Shown here: positions 26,374 through 35,399 of the stretch, piece after piece
How positions within the stretch are numbered: the stretch's first letter is position 1
How the letters are laid out: each line of letters opens with the position of its first letter
Assembly (NCBI GenBank): GCA_024235395.1
Contig: JACKMK010000001.1
Span: 124,001-188,000, forward strand
DNA: 64,000 bases
Direction: 5' to 3'
Origin: Chromatiaceae bacterium
Lineage (GTDB): Bacteria; Pseudomonadota; Gammaproteobacteria; Chromatiales; Chromatiaceae
Program-made: the position numbers and the translations under genes
The notes under the pieces: generated by a model
The model's input: the letters and a program-made list of their open reading frames with translations, nothing else
Databases searched by the model: none
What the model was told of the DNA's origin: nothing

Positions 26374-27107
26374 GCGCTGGCCACCGCTGCCAGCACTCTG
26401 CGCGCGCGCGCCATACCCTGCTCCAGGTATCGATCGATCTCCGCCATCGTGATCGGCCCTTCGGTCTTGCCGGCCGCCCAATTCACGCTCAATGCGAAAC
26501 AGGCGTAACACAGACCGAGTTCGCGGGCGAGCGCGGTCTCCGGCATGCCGGTCATACCCACCATGTCGCATCCATCGCGCTCCAGGCGCACGATCTCGGC
26601 CTTCGACTCCAGTCGCGGTCCCTGGGTGGCTCCGTAGGTACCGCCGTCGTACACCTCGATGTCGACGGAGCGCGCCGCTTGCAGTAGCGCGTCGCGCAGT
26701 TCAGCACAATAGGGATTGGTGAAGTCGACATGCGTCACGCCGCTGCCGTCGCCCTCGAACAGCGTGTGTTCGCGGCCCCATGTGTAATCGATGACCTGGT
26801 CGGGAACCGCCAACATGCCCGGACCGAGCGGCGCGGTGATACCACCGACCGCCGCCATGCCCACTACATGCCGGACCCCTGCCTCGCGAAGCGCCCAGAG
26901 GTTCGCGCGGTAGTTGACCCGGTGTGGCGGTATGCCGTGTGAAGCCCCGTGGCGTGGCAGAAACACCACCGGGCTGCCGTCGAAATGCCCGAATGTCAGA
27001 GGGGCGGAGGGGTCACCATACGGCGTGGTGACGATTTCCTGCCTTTCGATCTCAAGTGCCTTGAGCCGTGTAAGTCCCGATCCACCAATGATTCCAATCG
27101 CCTGCAC
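26370..27107 (-). CDS. S-methyl-5'-thioinosine / methylthioadenosine phosphorylase
   Basis: 245 residues from GTG 27107, the same length as Pseudomonas PA3004, a methylthioinosine phosphorylase. It cleaves the methylthio-nucleoside with phosphate during polyamine by-product salvage. Family motifs are GIIGGSGL, the phosphate-site FLPRHGASHGIPPHRVNYRA, and GPRLESKAEIVRLERDG followed by MVGMTGMPE. The neighbours hpt and nagZ match the Pseudomonas arrangement, which supports the thioinosine form; base specificity is not certain from sequence. Confidence 0.88.
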   Translation of the reverse strand: MQAIGIIGGSGLTRLKALEIERQEIVTTPYGDPSAPLTFGHFDGSPVVFLPRHGASHGIPPHRVNYRANLWALREAGVRHVVGMAAVGGITAPLGPGMLAVPDQVIDYTWGREHTLFEGDGSGVTHVDFTNPYCAELRDALLQAARSVDIEVYDGGTYGATQGPRLESKAEIVRLERDGCDMVGMTGMPETALARELGLCYACFALSVNWAAGKTEGPITMAEIDRYLEQGMARARRVLAAVASA

Positions 27108-27135
27108 GCTGCTACCGCCCTCCGCCACTGCCACC

Positions 27136-27684
27136 TCACTCCGCGACCGCAAAGATACCCGCCGCGTTGCGCCAGTAACCCTTATAGTCCATGCCGTACC
27201 CGAACACATAGCGATCCGGCACCGTCAAGCCGATGTACTGAACCGGCGGACGTACACCACGATCGTGCTCCTTCTGCACCAATACCGCAGCACGTACGCT
27301 GGCCGGTGACTGCTGGCGACAGAAACGCAGAATCGCATCCAGCGTGTAGCCCTCATCGAGTATGTCGTCGATCAGCAGCAGATGTTTGCCGGTCAGCGAC
27401 TGGAGCGGTTCCGCTCTCCAGTGCAGTTCGTCGCCGGTGGTCCGCTCGCGATAACGACTGGCATGCATGTAGTCGATCCGCAATGGGAATCGCAGGCGCG
27501 GCAGCAAGGCACCGGCGGCCACCAGGCCACCGTTCATCACGCAGATCGCCAACACGTCTTCATCACCGAGATCACGATTGATCTCGGCGGCCATTCGATC
27601 GAGCGCGGCCTCGACGACTGCCGAATCGTGCAGGCAGTCGGCCTCACGCATCACCAAGATCGCCTCTTCTCGCAGTTCGTTCAT
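27136..27684 (-). CDS. hpt: Hypoxanthine(-guanine) phosphoribosyltransferase
   Basis: 182 residues. The PRPP-binding loop is LLLIDDILDEGYTLDAI, with the flexible-loop region at SRYRERTTGDELHW. It converts hypoxanthine, the product of methylthioinosine phosphorolysis and deamination, into IMP, so it fits with the downstream phosphorylase. Its ATG overlaps the nagZ stop by 4 bp. The C-terminal YVFGYGMDYKGYWRN is typical of the family. Confidence 0.92.
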   Translation of the reverse strand: MNELREEAILVMREADCLHDSAVVEAALDRMAAEINRDLGDEDVLAICVMNGGLVAAGALLPRLRFPLRIDYMHASRYRERTTGDELHWRAEPLQSLTGKHLLLIDDILDEGYTLDAILRFCRQQSPASVRAAVLVQKEHDRGVRPPVQYIGLTVPDRYVFGYGMDYKGYWRNAAGIFAVAE

Positions 27685-28739
27685 TGCGGTTCACCCAGAT
27701 TCAATGCAAGCGTCGATTCTGCGCTCAGCTGCGCCGCAAGCGCCGCTGCGCGATGCCAACGCGGGTCTTCTCGCAGCCGTTCTGCATGTCGAGCCGGGCG
27801 TCCATGCAGCCGGACCATACGCGATTGAGCGACCGGATCATGGTAGTCCTTGAGTTCCTCGAGCACCTCGGCGGCGCCAGCGGGATCGTTGCAGACCAGG
27901 ACCATGTCGCAGCCGGCTTGTAATGCGGCGCGGGCACGTTCCGCGTAACACCCGGCATGACCGGCGGCTGCCATGCTCAGGTCATCGCTGAAAATGACTC
28001 CCTGGAAAGCGAGGCGGCCACGCAGCACGTCCTGCAGCCAGAAGCGCGAAAATCCGGCCGGCTGCTCGTCGCATGCCCGGTAGATCACATGGGCCGGCAT
28101 CACCGCTTCAAGGCCGTTGTCGATCAGGCGGGCAAACGGACGCAGGTCATTGTGCAGCAGATCATCGAACGGACGATCGTCGACCGGGAGATCGGTATGC
28201 GAATCGGCGGTCACTCCGCCGTGTCCCGGGAAGTGCTTGCCGACACTGATCATGCCGGCCTCACGGGCGCCGAGCATCCAGGCTCCGGCCAGCCGGCCGA
28301 CGAGTTCCGGTGAACCGGCGAATGCGCGATCGCCGATGACACCGCTCACCCCGTGATCGATGTCGAGCACCGGCGCAAAACTGAAATCGACGCCGACCGC
28401 GCGAAGCTCCGCCGCCATCAGCCAGCCCAGTTCGCGAGCTGCCCGCCGCGCCGAACGAAGATCTTCGTCGCAACCCGCGACGATCTTTGCGGCCGGTGGC
28501 AGCCGGGTGAACCCGTCGCGAAACCGCTGCACGCGACCGCCCTCCTGGTCGACCGCGATCAGCAGGTGCGGAGAACGCAACTCATGAATCTCCCTGACCA
28601 GCCGATAGATCTGGCGGGGCGAGACGTAGTTGCGGGCAAACAAAATGACCCCACCGGTTGCCGGATGCAACAGCAGCTCACGATCCTCGACACAGAGTTC
28701 GGGACCGCGAAGGTCGATCATTACCGGACCATGCAGCAT
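27681..28739 (-). CDS. nagZ: Beta-N-acetylhexosaminidase NagZ (GH3)
   Basis: A 352-residue cytoplasmic GH3 enzyme that removes N-acetylglucosamine from peptidoglycan fragments during recycling. The nucleophile is Asp in IFSDDLSMAAA. The mobile-loop motif KHFPGHGGVTADSH with its His is specific to NagZ-type GH3. LIAVDQEGGRVQRFRDGFT is also conserved. GGGAGGCGCC lies before ATG 28739. It is the first gene of nagZ-hpt-phosphorylase-Sel1. Confidence 0.95.
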   Translation of the reverse strand: MLHGPVMIDLRGPELCVEDRELLLHPATGGVILFARNYVSPRQIYRLVREIHELRSPHLLIAVDQEGGRVQRFRDGFTRLPPAAKIVAGCDEDLRSARRAARELGWLMAAELRAVGVDFSFAPVLDIDHGVSGVIGDRAFAGSPELVGRLAGAWMLGAREAGMISVGKHFPGHGGVTADSHTDLPVDDRPFDDLLHNDLRPFARLIDNGLEAVMPAHVIYRACDEQPAGFSRFWLQDVLRGRLAFQGVIFSDDLSMAAAGHAGCYAERARAALQAGCDMVLVCNDPAGAAEVLEELKDYHDPVAQSRMVRLHGRPARHAERLREDPRWHRAAALAAQLSAESTLALNLGEPQ

Positions 28740-28797
28740 TTAGGCGCCTCCCGGGCGCACGGCGGGCGGCAATTCACCGGATTGAAAGAAACTGACG

Positions 28798-29211
28798 ATG
28801 AAGATGAGCATGTTACCGCGCCACGGCCTAGACGCCTTGATTGTCTTATTTGTCACCCTGATCGGCGCAGGCGCCGTATCGGCCGAAGATGAAACGAAGC
28901 AGATCGCCTACTACAAGCTGTCACCATCGATCGTCAGCAACCTGGCCGGCGGTCCGCAGTACATCCGCTGCGACGTGCAGTTGATGACCGAGCAGGCGGA
29001 CGAGCTACCGCAGATCGAACTGCATTCACCAGCGCTGCGCCATAGTATCCTAATGCTGATCGCCGGGCAGGACGGTAAGCAGTTGCAGACCCGAGACGGC
29101 AAAGAGGCGCTGCGCAAGGCAGCGCTCGAATCGGTACAGGCCGCGCTGACCGAGCTGACCGGCAAACCGCTGGTCGAGGATCTCTATTTCACCGCCTACT
29201 ACGTAAAGTGA
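28798..29211 (+). CDS. FliL-family protein, without flagellar neighbours
   Basis: 137 residues with a hydrophobic N-terminal segment ending in SAEDE, which may be a cleaved signal rather than a FliL anchor. The FliL pattern is clear: YYKLSPSIVSNLAGG, RCDVQLMTEQ, HSILMLIAGQDGKQLQTRDG, EALRKAALESVQAAL and LYFTAYYVK. FliL stabilises the flagellar stator, but no other flagellar gene is near. It is divergent from nagZ (58 bp apart) and its 3' end overlaps the convergent permease gene by 23 bp. Confidence 0.8.
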   Translation: MKMSMLPRHGLDALIVLFVTLIGAGAVSAEDETKQIAYYKLSPSIVSNLAGGPQYIRCDVQLMTEQADELPQIELHSPALRHSILMLIAGQDGKQLQTRDGKEALRKAALESVQAALTELTGKPLVEDLYFTAYYVK

Positions 29212-29983
29212 CGTCGAATCGGTCGCGTAGCGCGTCGCCAAGCAGATTTGCCGCCAGCACCACGCCGAACAACGCCAGACCGGGCGCCAGCACCAGGTGC
29301 GGAGCAACCAGCAGGTAGCGCACGCCATCCCGTATCATGCCGCCCCAAGAGGCCTGGGGTGGCTGCACGCCCAGACCGAGGAACGACAGTCCCGCCTCGG
29401 CGACCACCGCCGCCGCGAGGCCGAAACTCGCCTCGACCCAGACCGGCGCCATCACCAGCGGCAGCAGATGCCACCGCATCACCGCGAAACCGGTGCGTCC
29501 CAAGGCAACCGCGGCAAGCACGTGATCACGCTCGCGTAGCGCCTGGACCTGGACGCGCACCAGTCGGGCGTATCCCACCCAGCCCATCACCGCCAGCGCG
29601 ACGATCACGTTGTCGATGCCCGGTCCAATCATCGCCGCGAGCGCAATCGCGAGCAGCATCCCGGGGAACGCCAGGAACACTTCGATCACCCCGCTGACCA
29701 CGCGGTCCAGCGCCCCGCCAAAGTACCCCGCGGCCAGACCGACCGCGATGCCGATCGACGCAGAGAGGGTCACGGTCGACAGCGCGACCAGCAACGAGAT
29801 CCCGGCACCGGCGACCAGGCGGTCCAGCACCGGCCGCCCCAGGTCGTCGGTCCCGAGCCAGTGGACCGCCGTCGGCGGCTGGAGGATCTGCGGCAACACG
29901 ACCCGATTCGGCTCCAAGCCGGACCACAGACCCGCCAGCGCCAGGCAGGCCCACAACCCAAGGACCACCGCAGGCAGACGCAT
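29189..29983 (-). CDS. Peptide-type ABC importer permease (OppC/DppC/SapC-like)
   Basis: 264 residues, with about six membrane spans. A short N-terminal OppC_N-like region is followed by HWLGTDDLGRPVLDRLVAG, the conserved start of this permease class, and the EAA loop is at AAVALGRTGFAVMRWHLLPL. The C-terminus GLSFLGLGVQPPQASWG is diagnostic. The ATG overlaps the stop of the partner permease (ATGA). Confidence 0.92.
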   Translation of the reverse strand: MRLPAVVLGLWACLALAGLWSGLEPNRVVLPQILQPPTAVHWLGTDDLGRPVLDRLVAGAGISLLVALSTVTLSASIGIAVGLAAGYFGGALDRVVSGVIEVFLAFPGMLLAIALAAMIGPGIDNVIVALAVMGWVGYARLVRVQVQALRERDHVLAAVALGRTGFAVMRWHLLPLVMAPVWVEASFGLAAAVVAEAGLSFLGLGVQPPQASWGGMIRDGVRYLLVAPHLVLAPGLALFGVVLAANLLGDALRDRFDVTLRSRR

Positions 29984-30903
29984 CAGGCGCCGCCCCGGAC
30001 ACGTGGATCGATGTACGCCGCCAATCCATCCGCCACGCGATTGGCAAGCACATAAGTCAGCGCGATCAGCAGGACGACCCCCTGCACCACCGGATAGTCG
30101 CGCTGCCGGATCGCATCGATCATCAGGGTTCCGATGCCCGGCCAGGCGAACACCACCTCGGTGATCACCGCGCCGGCCAGCAAGCCGCCGAGTTGCAGGC
30201 CGAGCAGGGTGATCACCGGCAGCAGCGCATTCGGCAGGCTGTGGCGCAACATCACCGCCGGCTCGCTCAACCCCTTGCAGCGCGCCGTGCGCAAAAATGG
30301 CTGCGACTCGACCTCCAGCAGACTGCTACGCACCATGCGGGTGGTGATCGCCGCCATCGACAGCCCCAGCGTGAAAGCCGGCAGGATCAGGCTGCCCGGT
30401 TCCTCGATGCCGCTGACCGGTGTCCAGCCAAGGTGGATCGAGAACAGCAGGACCAGCAGCGGTCCAAGCCAGAAATTGGGTATCGACACACCCAGCAATG
30501 CGAAACCCTGCGCCAACCGGTCCGGCCAGCGACGATGGTACCGGGCGGCGAGCAGACCGAGCGGAAACGCCGTCGCCAATACGACCAGGAATGCTGCGCC
30601 GGCAAGCCACAGGGTCGCCGGCAGGCGCTCGGCGATCAACTCGGTCACCGGGCGGTGCTGGACCAGCGATTCCCCCAGGTCGCCGCGCACCAGGTCGGCG
30701 TAGTACAAGGCCCACCGCTCCGGCAACGGCCGGTCGAGACCCATTGCGGCCCGCATCGCCGCGCGATCGGCGGCCTGGGCCGACTCGCCGAGTACCACGT
30801 CGACCGGATCGCCGGGCACGAACACCAGCAGCAGAAACACCAGGGTACTGACGCCGAACAGAACGGCCAATGTGTCTACCAGTCGCGGCAATACCCTATT
30901 CAT
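29983..30903 (-). CDS. Peptide-type ABC importer permease (OppB/DppB/SapB-like)
   Basis: 306 residues with the usual N-terminal VPGDPVDVVLGESA motif in the first periplasmic loop and GLDRPLPERWALYYADLVRGDLG shortly after. The EAA loop is around FLRTARCKGLSEPAVMLRHS, and GLLAGAVITEVVFAWPGIG marks the C-terminal half. ATG 30903 is chosen because it starts the first membrane helix; it overlaps the end of the L,D-transpeptidase gene by 8 bp. Confidence 0.92.
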   Translation of the reverse strand: MNRVLPRLVDTLAVLFGVSTLVFLLLVFVPGDPVDVVLGESAQAADRAAMRAAMGLDRPLPERWALYYADLVRGDLGESLVQHRPVTELIAERLPATLWLAGAAFLVVLATAFPLGLLAARYHRRWPDRLAQGFALLGVSIPNFWLGPLLVLLFSIHLGWTPVSGIEEPGSLILPAFTLGLSMAAITTRMVRSSLLEVESQPFLRTARCKGLSEPAVMLRHSLPNALLPVITLLGLQLGGLLAGAVITEVVFAWPGIGTLMIDAIRQRDYPVVQGVVLLIALTYVLANRVADGLAAYIDPRVRGGA

Positions 30904-31408
30904 CGGTGCGGGTCCCACCGCTGATCGACACGCGTGTGCCCGCTGTGACCTGTTCGAACAATGCGACCACGTCGTCGTTGCGCATCCGGATGCAGCCATG
31001 CGAGGCCGGTACGCCCATCGGTTCACTGTCGGGACAACCGTGGACGTAGATATAGCGTCGCAGCGTGTCGCAATCGCCGCCGCGGTTGCGGCCGGGTTCG
31101 GCACCGCACAGCCAGAGGATGCGTGTGAGTATCCAGTCCCGGTCCGGGAATCGCTCGGCCAGCTGCGGGCCATAGACCTCGCCGGTCGCACGACGACCGA
31201 CGAACACGGTGTTGACCGGACAGCCCTCCCCGATCTTGATGCGTATCCGGTGCTCGCCACGTGGCGTACAACCCGAACCGGACTGCTCGCCCGGGCCGTT
31301 GAACGCGGTCGAGACCGGCCAACGTGCGGTCGCACGGTCACCCGCATACAGGGTGAGCTGCTGACGGTCGAGGTCGATCTCTATCCGGGTCTCAATGTCC
31401 GGCGGCAT
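30896..31408 (-). CDS. L,D-transpeptidase (YkuD) catalytic-domain protein
   Basis: 170 residues, almost entirely a YkuD domain. The catalytic motif is present: His in YIYVHGCPDSEP and Cys in ASHGCIRMRNDDV. These enzymes make L,D cross-links or tether or trim peptidoglycan peptides in the periplasm. No clear signal peptide precedes the domain (MPPDIETRIEIDLDRQQLTL), which is odd for a periplasmic enzyme. The gene overlaps the binding-protein gene by 17 bp at its start and the permease gene by 8 bp at its end. Confidence 0.88.
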   Translation of the reverse strand: MPPDIETRIEIDLDRQQLTLYAGDRATARWPVSTAFNGPGEQSGSGCTPRGEHRIRIKIGEGCPVNTVFVGRRATGEVYGPQLAERFPDRDWILTRILWLCGAEPGRNRGGDCDTLRRYIYVHGCPDSEPMGVPASHGCIRMRNDDVVALFEQVTAGTRVSISGGTRTDE

Positions 31409-32870
31409 TGCGCTGCCTCACCTCGGTCAACGCCAGGTAGTTGCCATCGCGACCCGGTCGATATCGATCCAGTCCGCGACTGGCGACGACATTCGACTCG
31501 TACCACAGCGGTACATAGACCAGGTCCCCATGCACCTCGTTCTGGACCCTGGCGTAGAGTTCCGCGGCTTCCGCGAGATCGGCGGCCTCGGCCGATTCGA
31601 TCCAGGCATCCACGCGCGCTGATCGATAGCGGCCGCGGTTCGCGCCGCCCGGAGGAACGGAGGCGCTGTGAAACGCGTAACGCAGGATATCCGGCGTATT
31701 CACACCGACCCACGCCAGGCTGCACATCTGGAAGCGACCGGCCTTGATGTCGCCGAAGAAGGTGCCCCAATCGTAGCTGGAGATCTTCAGCTGTATACCG
31801 ACCTCGGCCAACTGGCTCTGCACGACATGGGCGATGCGCTGGCGAAACGGGTCCGTGGACGTTTTGTAGCCGAGCTGTAGCGGATGCTCGGGGGAGTACC
31901 CGGCGTCGCGCAACAACCGACGCGCCTCCGCGGGGTCGTAACGGACGGGCGGCAGCGCGTCGGCGCCCGCCCAGTGCTCGGCGCGCAGTACCGATTCCGC
32001 GACCTGTGCGCGACCACCGAACAGGTGACGAATGATCGCATCGCGATCGATTGCATGCGCGATCGCGGCCCGAACGGTCTCGTTCGACAACACCGGATCG
32101 GCGAGGTTGAATCCGATGTACGTAAAAGTCGTGCCCGGGTATTCGCGCACTTCGACACCGGGCTGGTCTGCAAGAAATGCGTATAGCTCGCCTGGCAGAT
32201 CGTTCTGCACCAGATCCGCCTCGCCGCGCAACAGCTTCAGTGCCCGCATGGTGGGGTCGGAAACCGGCACAAAGGCGATCTGCTGCCCATCGGCGCGGCG
32301 ACGCAAGACCACGCCGCCGTCCTCGCGCCATCGCAAAAATGCCAGCGGGCCACTGCCGAGCGGTTCGCGTGCGATCTGCCTGGTGCCGATTGCGGATGCC
32401 GGGACTATCCCAAGGGTCAAACGGGCGGGAAACCTGGGATCGGGCCGTTTCAACCGGAAGTCGACCTGATCCTCGCCGTGAGCACGTACCTGTGCAATAT
32501 GCGCCAGCGTCGCCATATGTGGCGACCCGTTGGCGGGATCAAGAACGCTGCGATAGGTCTCGACGACATCCTTGGCCGAAGGCATCGTGCCATCCCAGAA
32601 CGGCATACGCTCGGGACGCAGGCGGACACGGTAGTGGGTCGGTGTGATCATCTGCAAGTCGGCCATCGCAGCCTGGGGCTGGCCGGCCTCGTCGAGGGTC
32701 ACCAGCTGAGCGTACAACAGCGCATTGACGCGCTCCGAAGCGGCGTCGGTGGCCAGTCGCGGATCGAGCACGGTCGGCGCATTGGCCACGGCGAATACGA
32801 TTGCATCGCCGCGTGGCGCGGCACAGCCGGTCAACAGCAGTATCAAACCAAGCGCCGACCACCTTACCAC
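31392..32870 (-). CDS. Peptide-binding lipoprotein of ABC importer (SBP family 5)
   Basis: 492 residues from GTG 32870, which overlaps the end of the CYTH gene. A lipobox (LLLTGC) follows a short signal. Family-5 features are NAPTVLDPRLATDAASERVN, the conserved MPFWDGTMPSAKDVVETYR, and FTYIGFNLADPVLSNETVR, followed by IAHAIDRDAIIRHLFGG. Proteins of this family bind oligopeptides, including murein peptides. No ATPase gene is present in the locus. Confidence 0.93.
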   Translation of the reverse strand: MVRWSALGLILLLTGCAAPRGDAIVFAVANAPTVLDPRLATDAASERVNALLYAQLVTLDEAGQPQAAMADLQMITPTHYRVRLRPERMPFWDGTMPSAKDVVETYRSVLDPANGSPHMATLAHIAQVRAHGEDQVDFRLKRPDPRFPARLTLGIVPASAIGTRQIAREPLGSGPLAFLRWREDGGVVLRRRADGQQIAFVPVSDPTMRALKLLRGEADLVQNDLPGELYAFLADQPGVEVREYPGTTFTYIGFNLADPVLSNETVRAAIAHAIDRDAIIRHLFGGRAQVAESVLRAEHWAGADALPPVRYDPAEARRLLRDAGYSPEHPLQLGYKTSTDPFRQRIAHVVQSQLAEVGIQLKISSYDWGTFFGDIKAGRFQMCSLAWVGVNTPDILRYAFHSASVPPGGANRGRYRSARVDAWIESAEAADLAEAAELYARVQNEVHGDLVYVPLWYESNVVASRGLDRYRPGRDGNYLALTEVRQRNAAGH

Positions 32871-33331
32871 TGCCTGTAAGGTCTCTTGCTCAGGTTGCTG
32901 TTGTAGTAACGGACATCGTGCGACACCTCCTCACCGAGCCACGGCGGGCGCTCGAATGCTTCGTCGGCATCCTCCAACTCGATCTCGGCGACCACCAGTC
33001 CCGCGTTGTCACCGAAAAACTCGTCGATTTCCCAGAGATGTCCCGCATATTCCACCAGATGGCGGGTTTTCTCGATCAGCGGTCGCATGGCGACCTGTTC
33101 GAGCATTTCGCGGGCATCGTCGAGCGGTATCGGATACTCGAACTCGAGCCGATCGATACCATCCAGCGTGTGTTTTATGTTGAGTTCGGCGGTATCGCCG
33201 TCGATGCGGACCCTGACCGCAGAACCTTCGCTGCGCGCCAGGTAACCCTGCACCAGGCGGATACTCCGATGCACCCCGTCGCGCCAGGCATCGGAACGCA
33301 ACAGAAATTTCCGTTCGACCTCCTTACCCAT
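32864..33331 (-). CDS. CYTH-domain inorganic triphosphatase-like protein
   Basis: 155 residues with the signature EVERKFLL (ExExK) at residues 3-8, then RLVQGYL, VRVRIDGDTAELNIK, and EIDEFFGDNAGLVVAEIEL. Such short CYTH proteins hydrolyse inorganic triphosphate with divalent metal. ATG 33331 is used rather than the TTG six bases earlier. It lies 2 bp after the rlmD stop. Confidence 0.9.
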   Translation of the reverse strand: MGKEVERKFLLRSDAWRDGVHRSIRLVQGYLARSEGSAVRVRIDGDTAELNIKHTLDGIDRLEFEYPIPLDDAREMLEQVAMRPLIEKTRHLVEYAGHLWEIDEFFGDNAGLVVAEIELEDADEAFERPPWLGEEVSHDVRYYNSNLSKRPYRQW

Positions 33332-33333
33332 GC

Positions 33334-34665
33334 TCAAGCCCTCTCAAACAGTGCAATCGACTCCACGTGCGCAGTATGCGGAAACATGTCCATCACGCCG
33401 GCACTGAGCAGTCGATAACCGTATCGTGATACCAATTCCCCGGCGTCACGTGCCAGCGTCCCCGGGTAACACGACACATACACGATCCGCTGTACGCCGA
33501 GCGTCGGCAACAGCGGCAGGATCTGTAAGGCACCGCTGCGGGGCGGGTCGAGCAGCGCCTTGTCGAACGACTGGCGCATCCACGGCGCAGGCTGCAGTTC
33601 GGCATACAGGTCGGCGACGAAGAATTCGGCATTGTTCACGTCATTGCGTGCCGCATTGGCACGTGCGCGGTCGACCAGGCCCTGGTCACCCTCGACACCC
33701 ACCGCCCGGGCGGCAAGACGCGCAATCGGAAGCGTGAAGTTGCCCACACCGCAGAACAGATCGAGCACCCGGTCATCGACACCAAGGTCCAACAGTGACA
33801 GAGCACGATCCACCATCTTGCGGTTGATCTCGGTGTTCACCTGAGTGAAGTCACCCGGCAGAAAGCCGAGCTCCAACCCGTGCGCCGGCAGCCGGTAGAG
33901 CAGACCGACCTCTTCGCTGAGCGGCCGTACCGTCTCCGGCCCACCGGGCTGGAGATAGAAGACGATATCGTTGTCCGCCTGAAACGCGTTCAATCGTCGT
34001 TCGTCTTCAGCCGTCAACGGCTCGAGGATGCGCAGAATCAACACGCATTGCTCATCGTCCATGGCCATCTCGATCTGAGGCAACCGCGACCGGATGCTCA
34101 GCGATTCGACCAACTCGCGCAACGCCGGCAGCATACCGCCGACGCGCGGATGCAGGACGTGACAGTTTTCCAGATCGGCGACGAGGCTCGAACCGCGTTC
34201 GCGGAATCCGACCAGAACCTTGCCCTTGCGTAGCACATCCTTGACCCCAAGGCGGGCCTTGCGCCGGTATCCCCACGGCGTGGCGTTGACGATCGGCGAC
34301 AGCACCTCCTCGGGCGCCACGTGACCGATACGCGCGAGGTTGTCCAGCAGCGTTTCCTGCTTGATGCGTACCTGCGTCGCGGGGGCCAGGTGCTGGAGGC
34401 TGCAACCGCCGCACACGCCGTAGTGTGCGCAGCGCGGTTCGACGCGGTCCGGCGAGGCCGTCAATACCGAAACGGTCTGGCCCTCGTCGTAGTTGCGCCG
34501 ACGTTGCAGGTAACGGAACTCTACGGTCTCGCCGGGCAGTCCGCCGTGCACGAAGGTTGCCTTCCCATCCACCTTGGCGATGCCCCGGCCGTCATGTGCC
34601 ATCGCTGTGATCTCGGCACGGAACTCACCCTCAGGGATGCGCAGGCGACGGCGGCGACCGCCCAT
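33334..34665 (-). CDS. rlmD: 23S rRNA (uracil-1939-C5)-methyltransferase RlmD
   Basis: A 443-residue enzyme with an N-terminal TRAM domain, an iron-sulfur cluster motif (CAHYGVCGGCSLQHL) and a C-terminal SAM methyltransferase domain (VLDLFCGVGNFTLPIA). The catalytic Cys lies in IVYVSCYPGTLARDAGEL. It follows the exonuclease gene with no gap. The order with cysM and gacS is conserved in pseudomonads. Confidence 0.95.
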   Translation of the reverse strand: MGGRRRRLRIPEGEFRAEITAMAHDGRGIAKVDGKATFVHGGLPGETVEFRYLQRRRNYDEGQTVSVLTASPDRVEPRCAHYGVCGGCSLQHLAPATQVRIKQETLLDNLARIGHVAPEEVLSPIVNATPWGYRRKARLGVKDVLRKGKVLVGFRERGSSLVADLENCHVLHPRVGGMLPALRELVESLSIRSRLPQIEMAMDDEQCVLILRILEPLTAEDERRLNAFQADNDIVFYLQPGGPETVRPLSEEVGLLYRLPAHGLELGFLPGDFTQVNTEINRKMVDRALSLLDLGVDDRVLDLFCGVGNFTLPIARLAARAVGVEGDQGLVDRARANAARNDVNNAEFFVADLYAELQPAPWMRQSFDKALLDPPRSGALQILPLLPTLGVQRIVYVSCYPGTLARDAGELVSRYGYRLLSAGVMDMFPHTAHVESIALFERA

Positions 34666-35397
34666 TCAGCGGTCACCCCATGCGGCCATGAACCGGGCCA
34701 GGTGCTCCCCAGGCTGTCGCCTCAGTTCTTCGCGCAGCCTGAGTGCGACCCGGGCACTGTCGTGCCGGGAGATCTCGCCAGTGACGACGAACACGCGCAA
34801 CGCCAATAGATAGGTATTCAGCGCCGCCAGCTCGGTGAAGGCACCAACTGCGGAGCGGTCGCCATTCAGCCAGTCCTCGGTGAGAGCCTCTTCGCTCAGA
34901 CCCGCGAGTCCGGGGTAACCGAGCCGACGCGCCGTTTCGTCCAACCCCGGTCGCTCGTGGCCGGTCGCCGCGAACCAGTCACACAGATCGAGATGCGGAT
35001 CGCCGCTCTCGCTCAACGCCTGCCAGTAGGCGGGAAACGTCACTTCATGCAGCAGCGTGCGGAAACGCATCAACGCCTGATCGGACTGCCCGCCGTTCCA
35101 CGACACCATCCGTCCATTGCGCAGCGCAGCGGCGTAGTACGCCTGCAGCATCTCCGGTTCGCTCGCCGTCGCACTGCTCAGTGTCTGGATCTGCAGGCTG
35201 TCTATCGAATGGTGCACCACCGTTATGCCGGCCACGGCACGCTGGTCCCAGCGCAACGTCTCACCGCCCGATTCCTGTTTGCGGCGATGAAACAACACCT
35301 TGGCCACCGAGACATCGTCGAGCGACGGCAGCTGGTAAACACGACGGGCGGATTCTATGTCGGGTGCCGTGGCGATCGAAAAAACTGCAAAGCGCAT
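34666..35397 (-). CDS. Predicted 3'-5' exonuclease (PolB-like, DNA_pol_B_exo2)
   Basis: 243 residues. The first metal motif is degenerate (FSIATAPDIESARRVY: usually FDIET). The middle of the protein (LVSWNG-like MVSWNGGQSD and HLDLCDWF) gives the later acidic residues (Asp in LDLCDWF). This family is commonly found next to rlmD and cysM in gammaproteobacteria. The start ATG 35397 lies 2 bp after the cysM stop. Since the first motif is changed, nuclease activity is not certain. Confidence 0.83.
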   Translation of the reverse strand: MRFAVFSIATAPDIESARRVYQLPSLDDVSVAKVLFHRRKQESGGETLRWDQRAVAGITVVHHSIDSLQIQTLSSATASEPEMLQAYYAAALRNGRMVSWNGGQSDQALMRFRTLLHEVTFPAYWQALSESGDPHLDLCDWFAATGHERPGLDETARRLGYPGLAGLSEEALTEDWLNGDRSAVGAFTELAALNTYLLALRVFVVTGEISRHDSARVALRLREELRRQPGEHLARFMAAWGDR

Positions 35398-35399
35398 GA

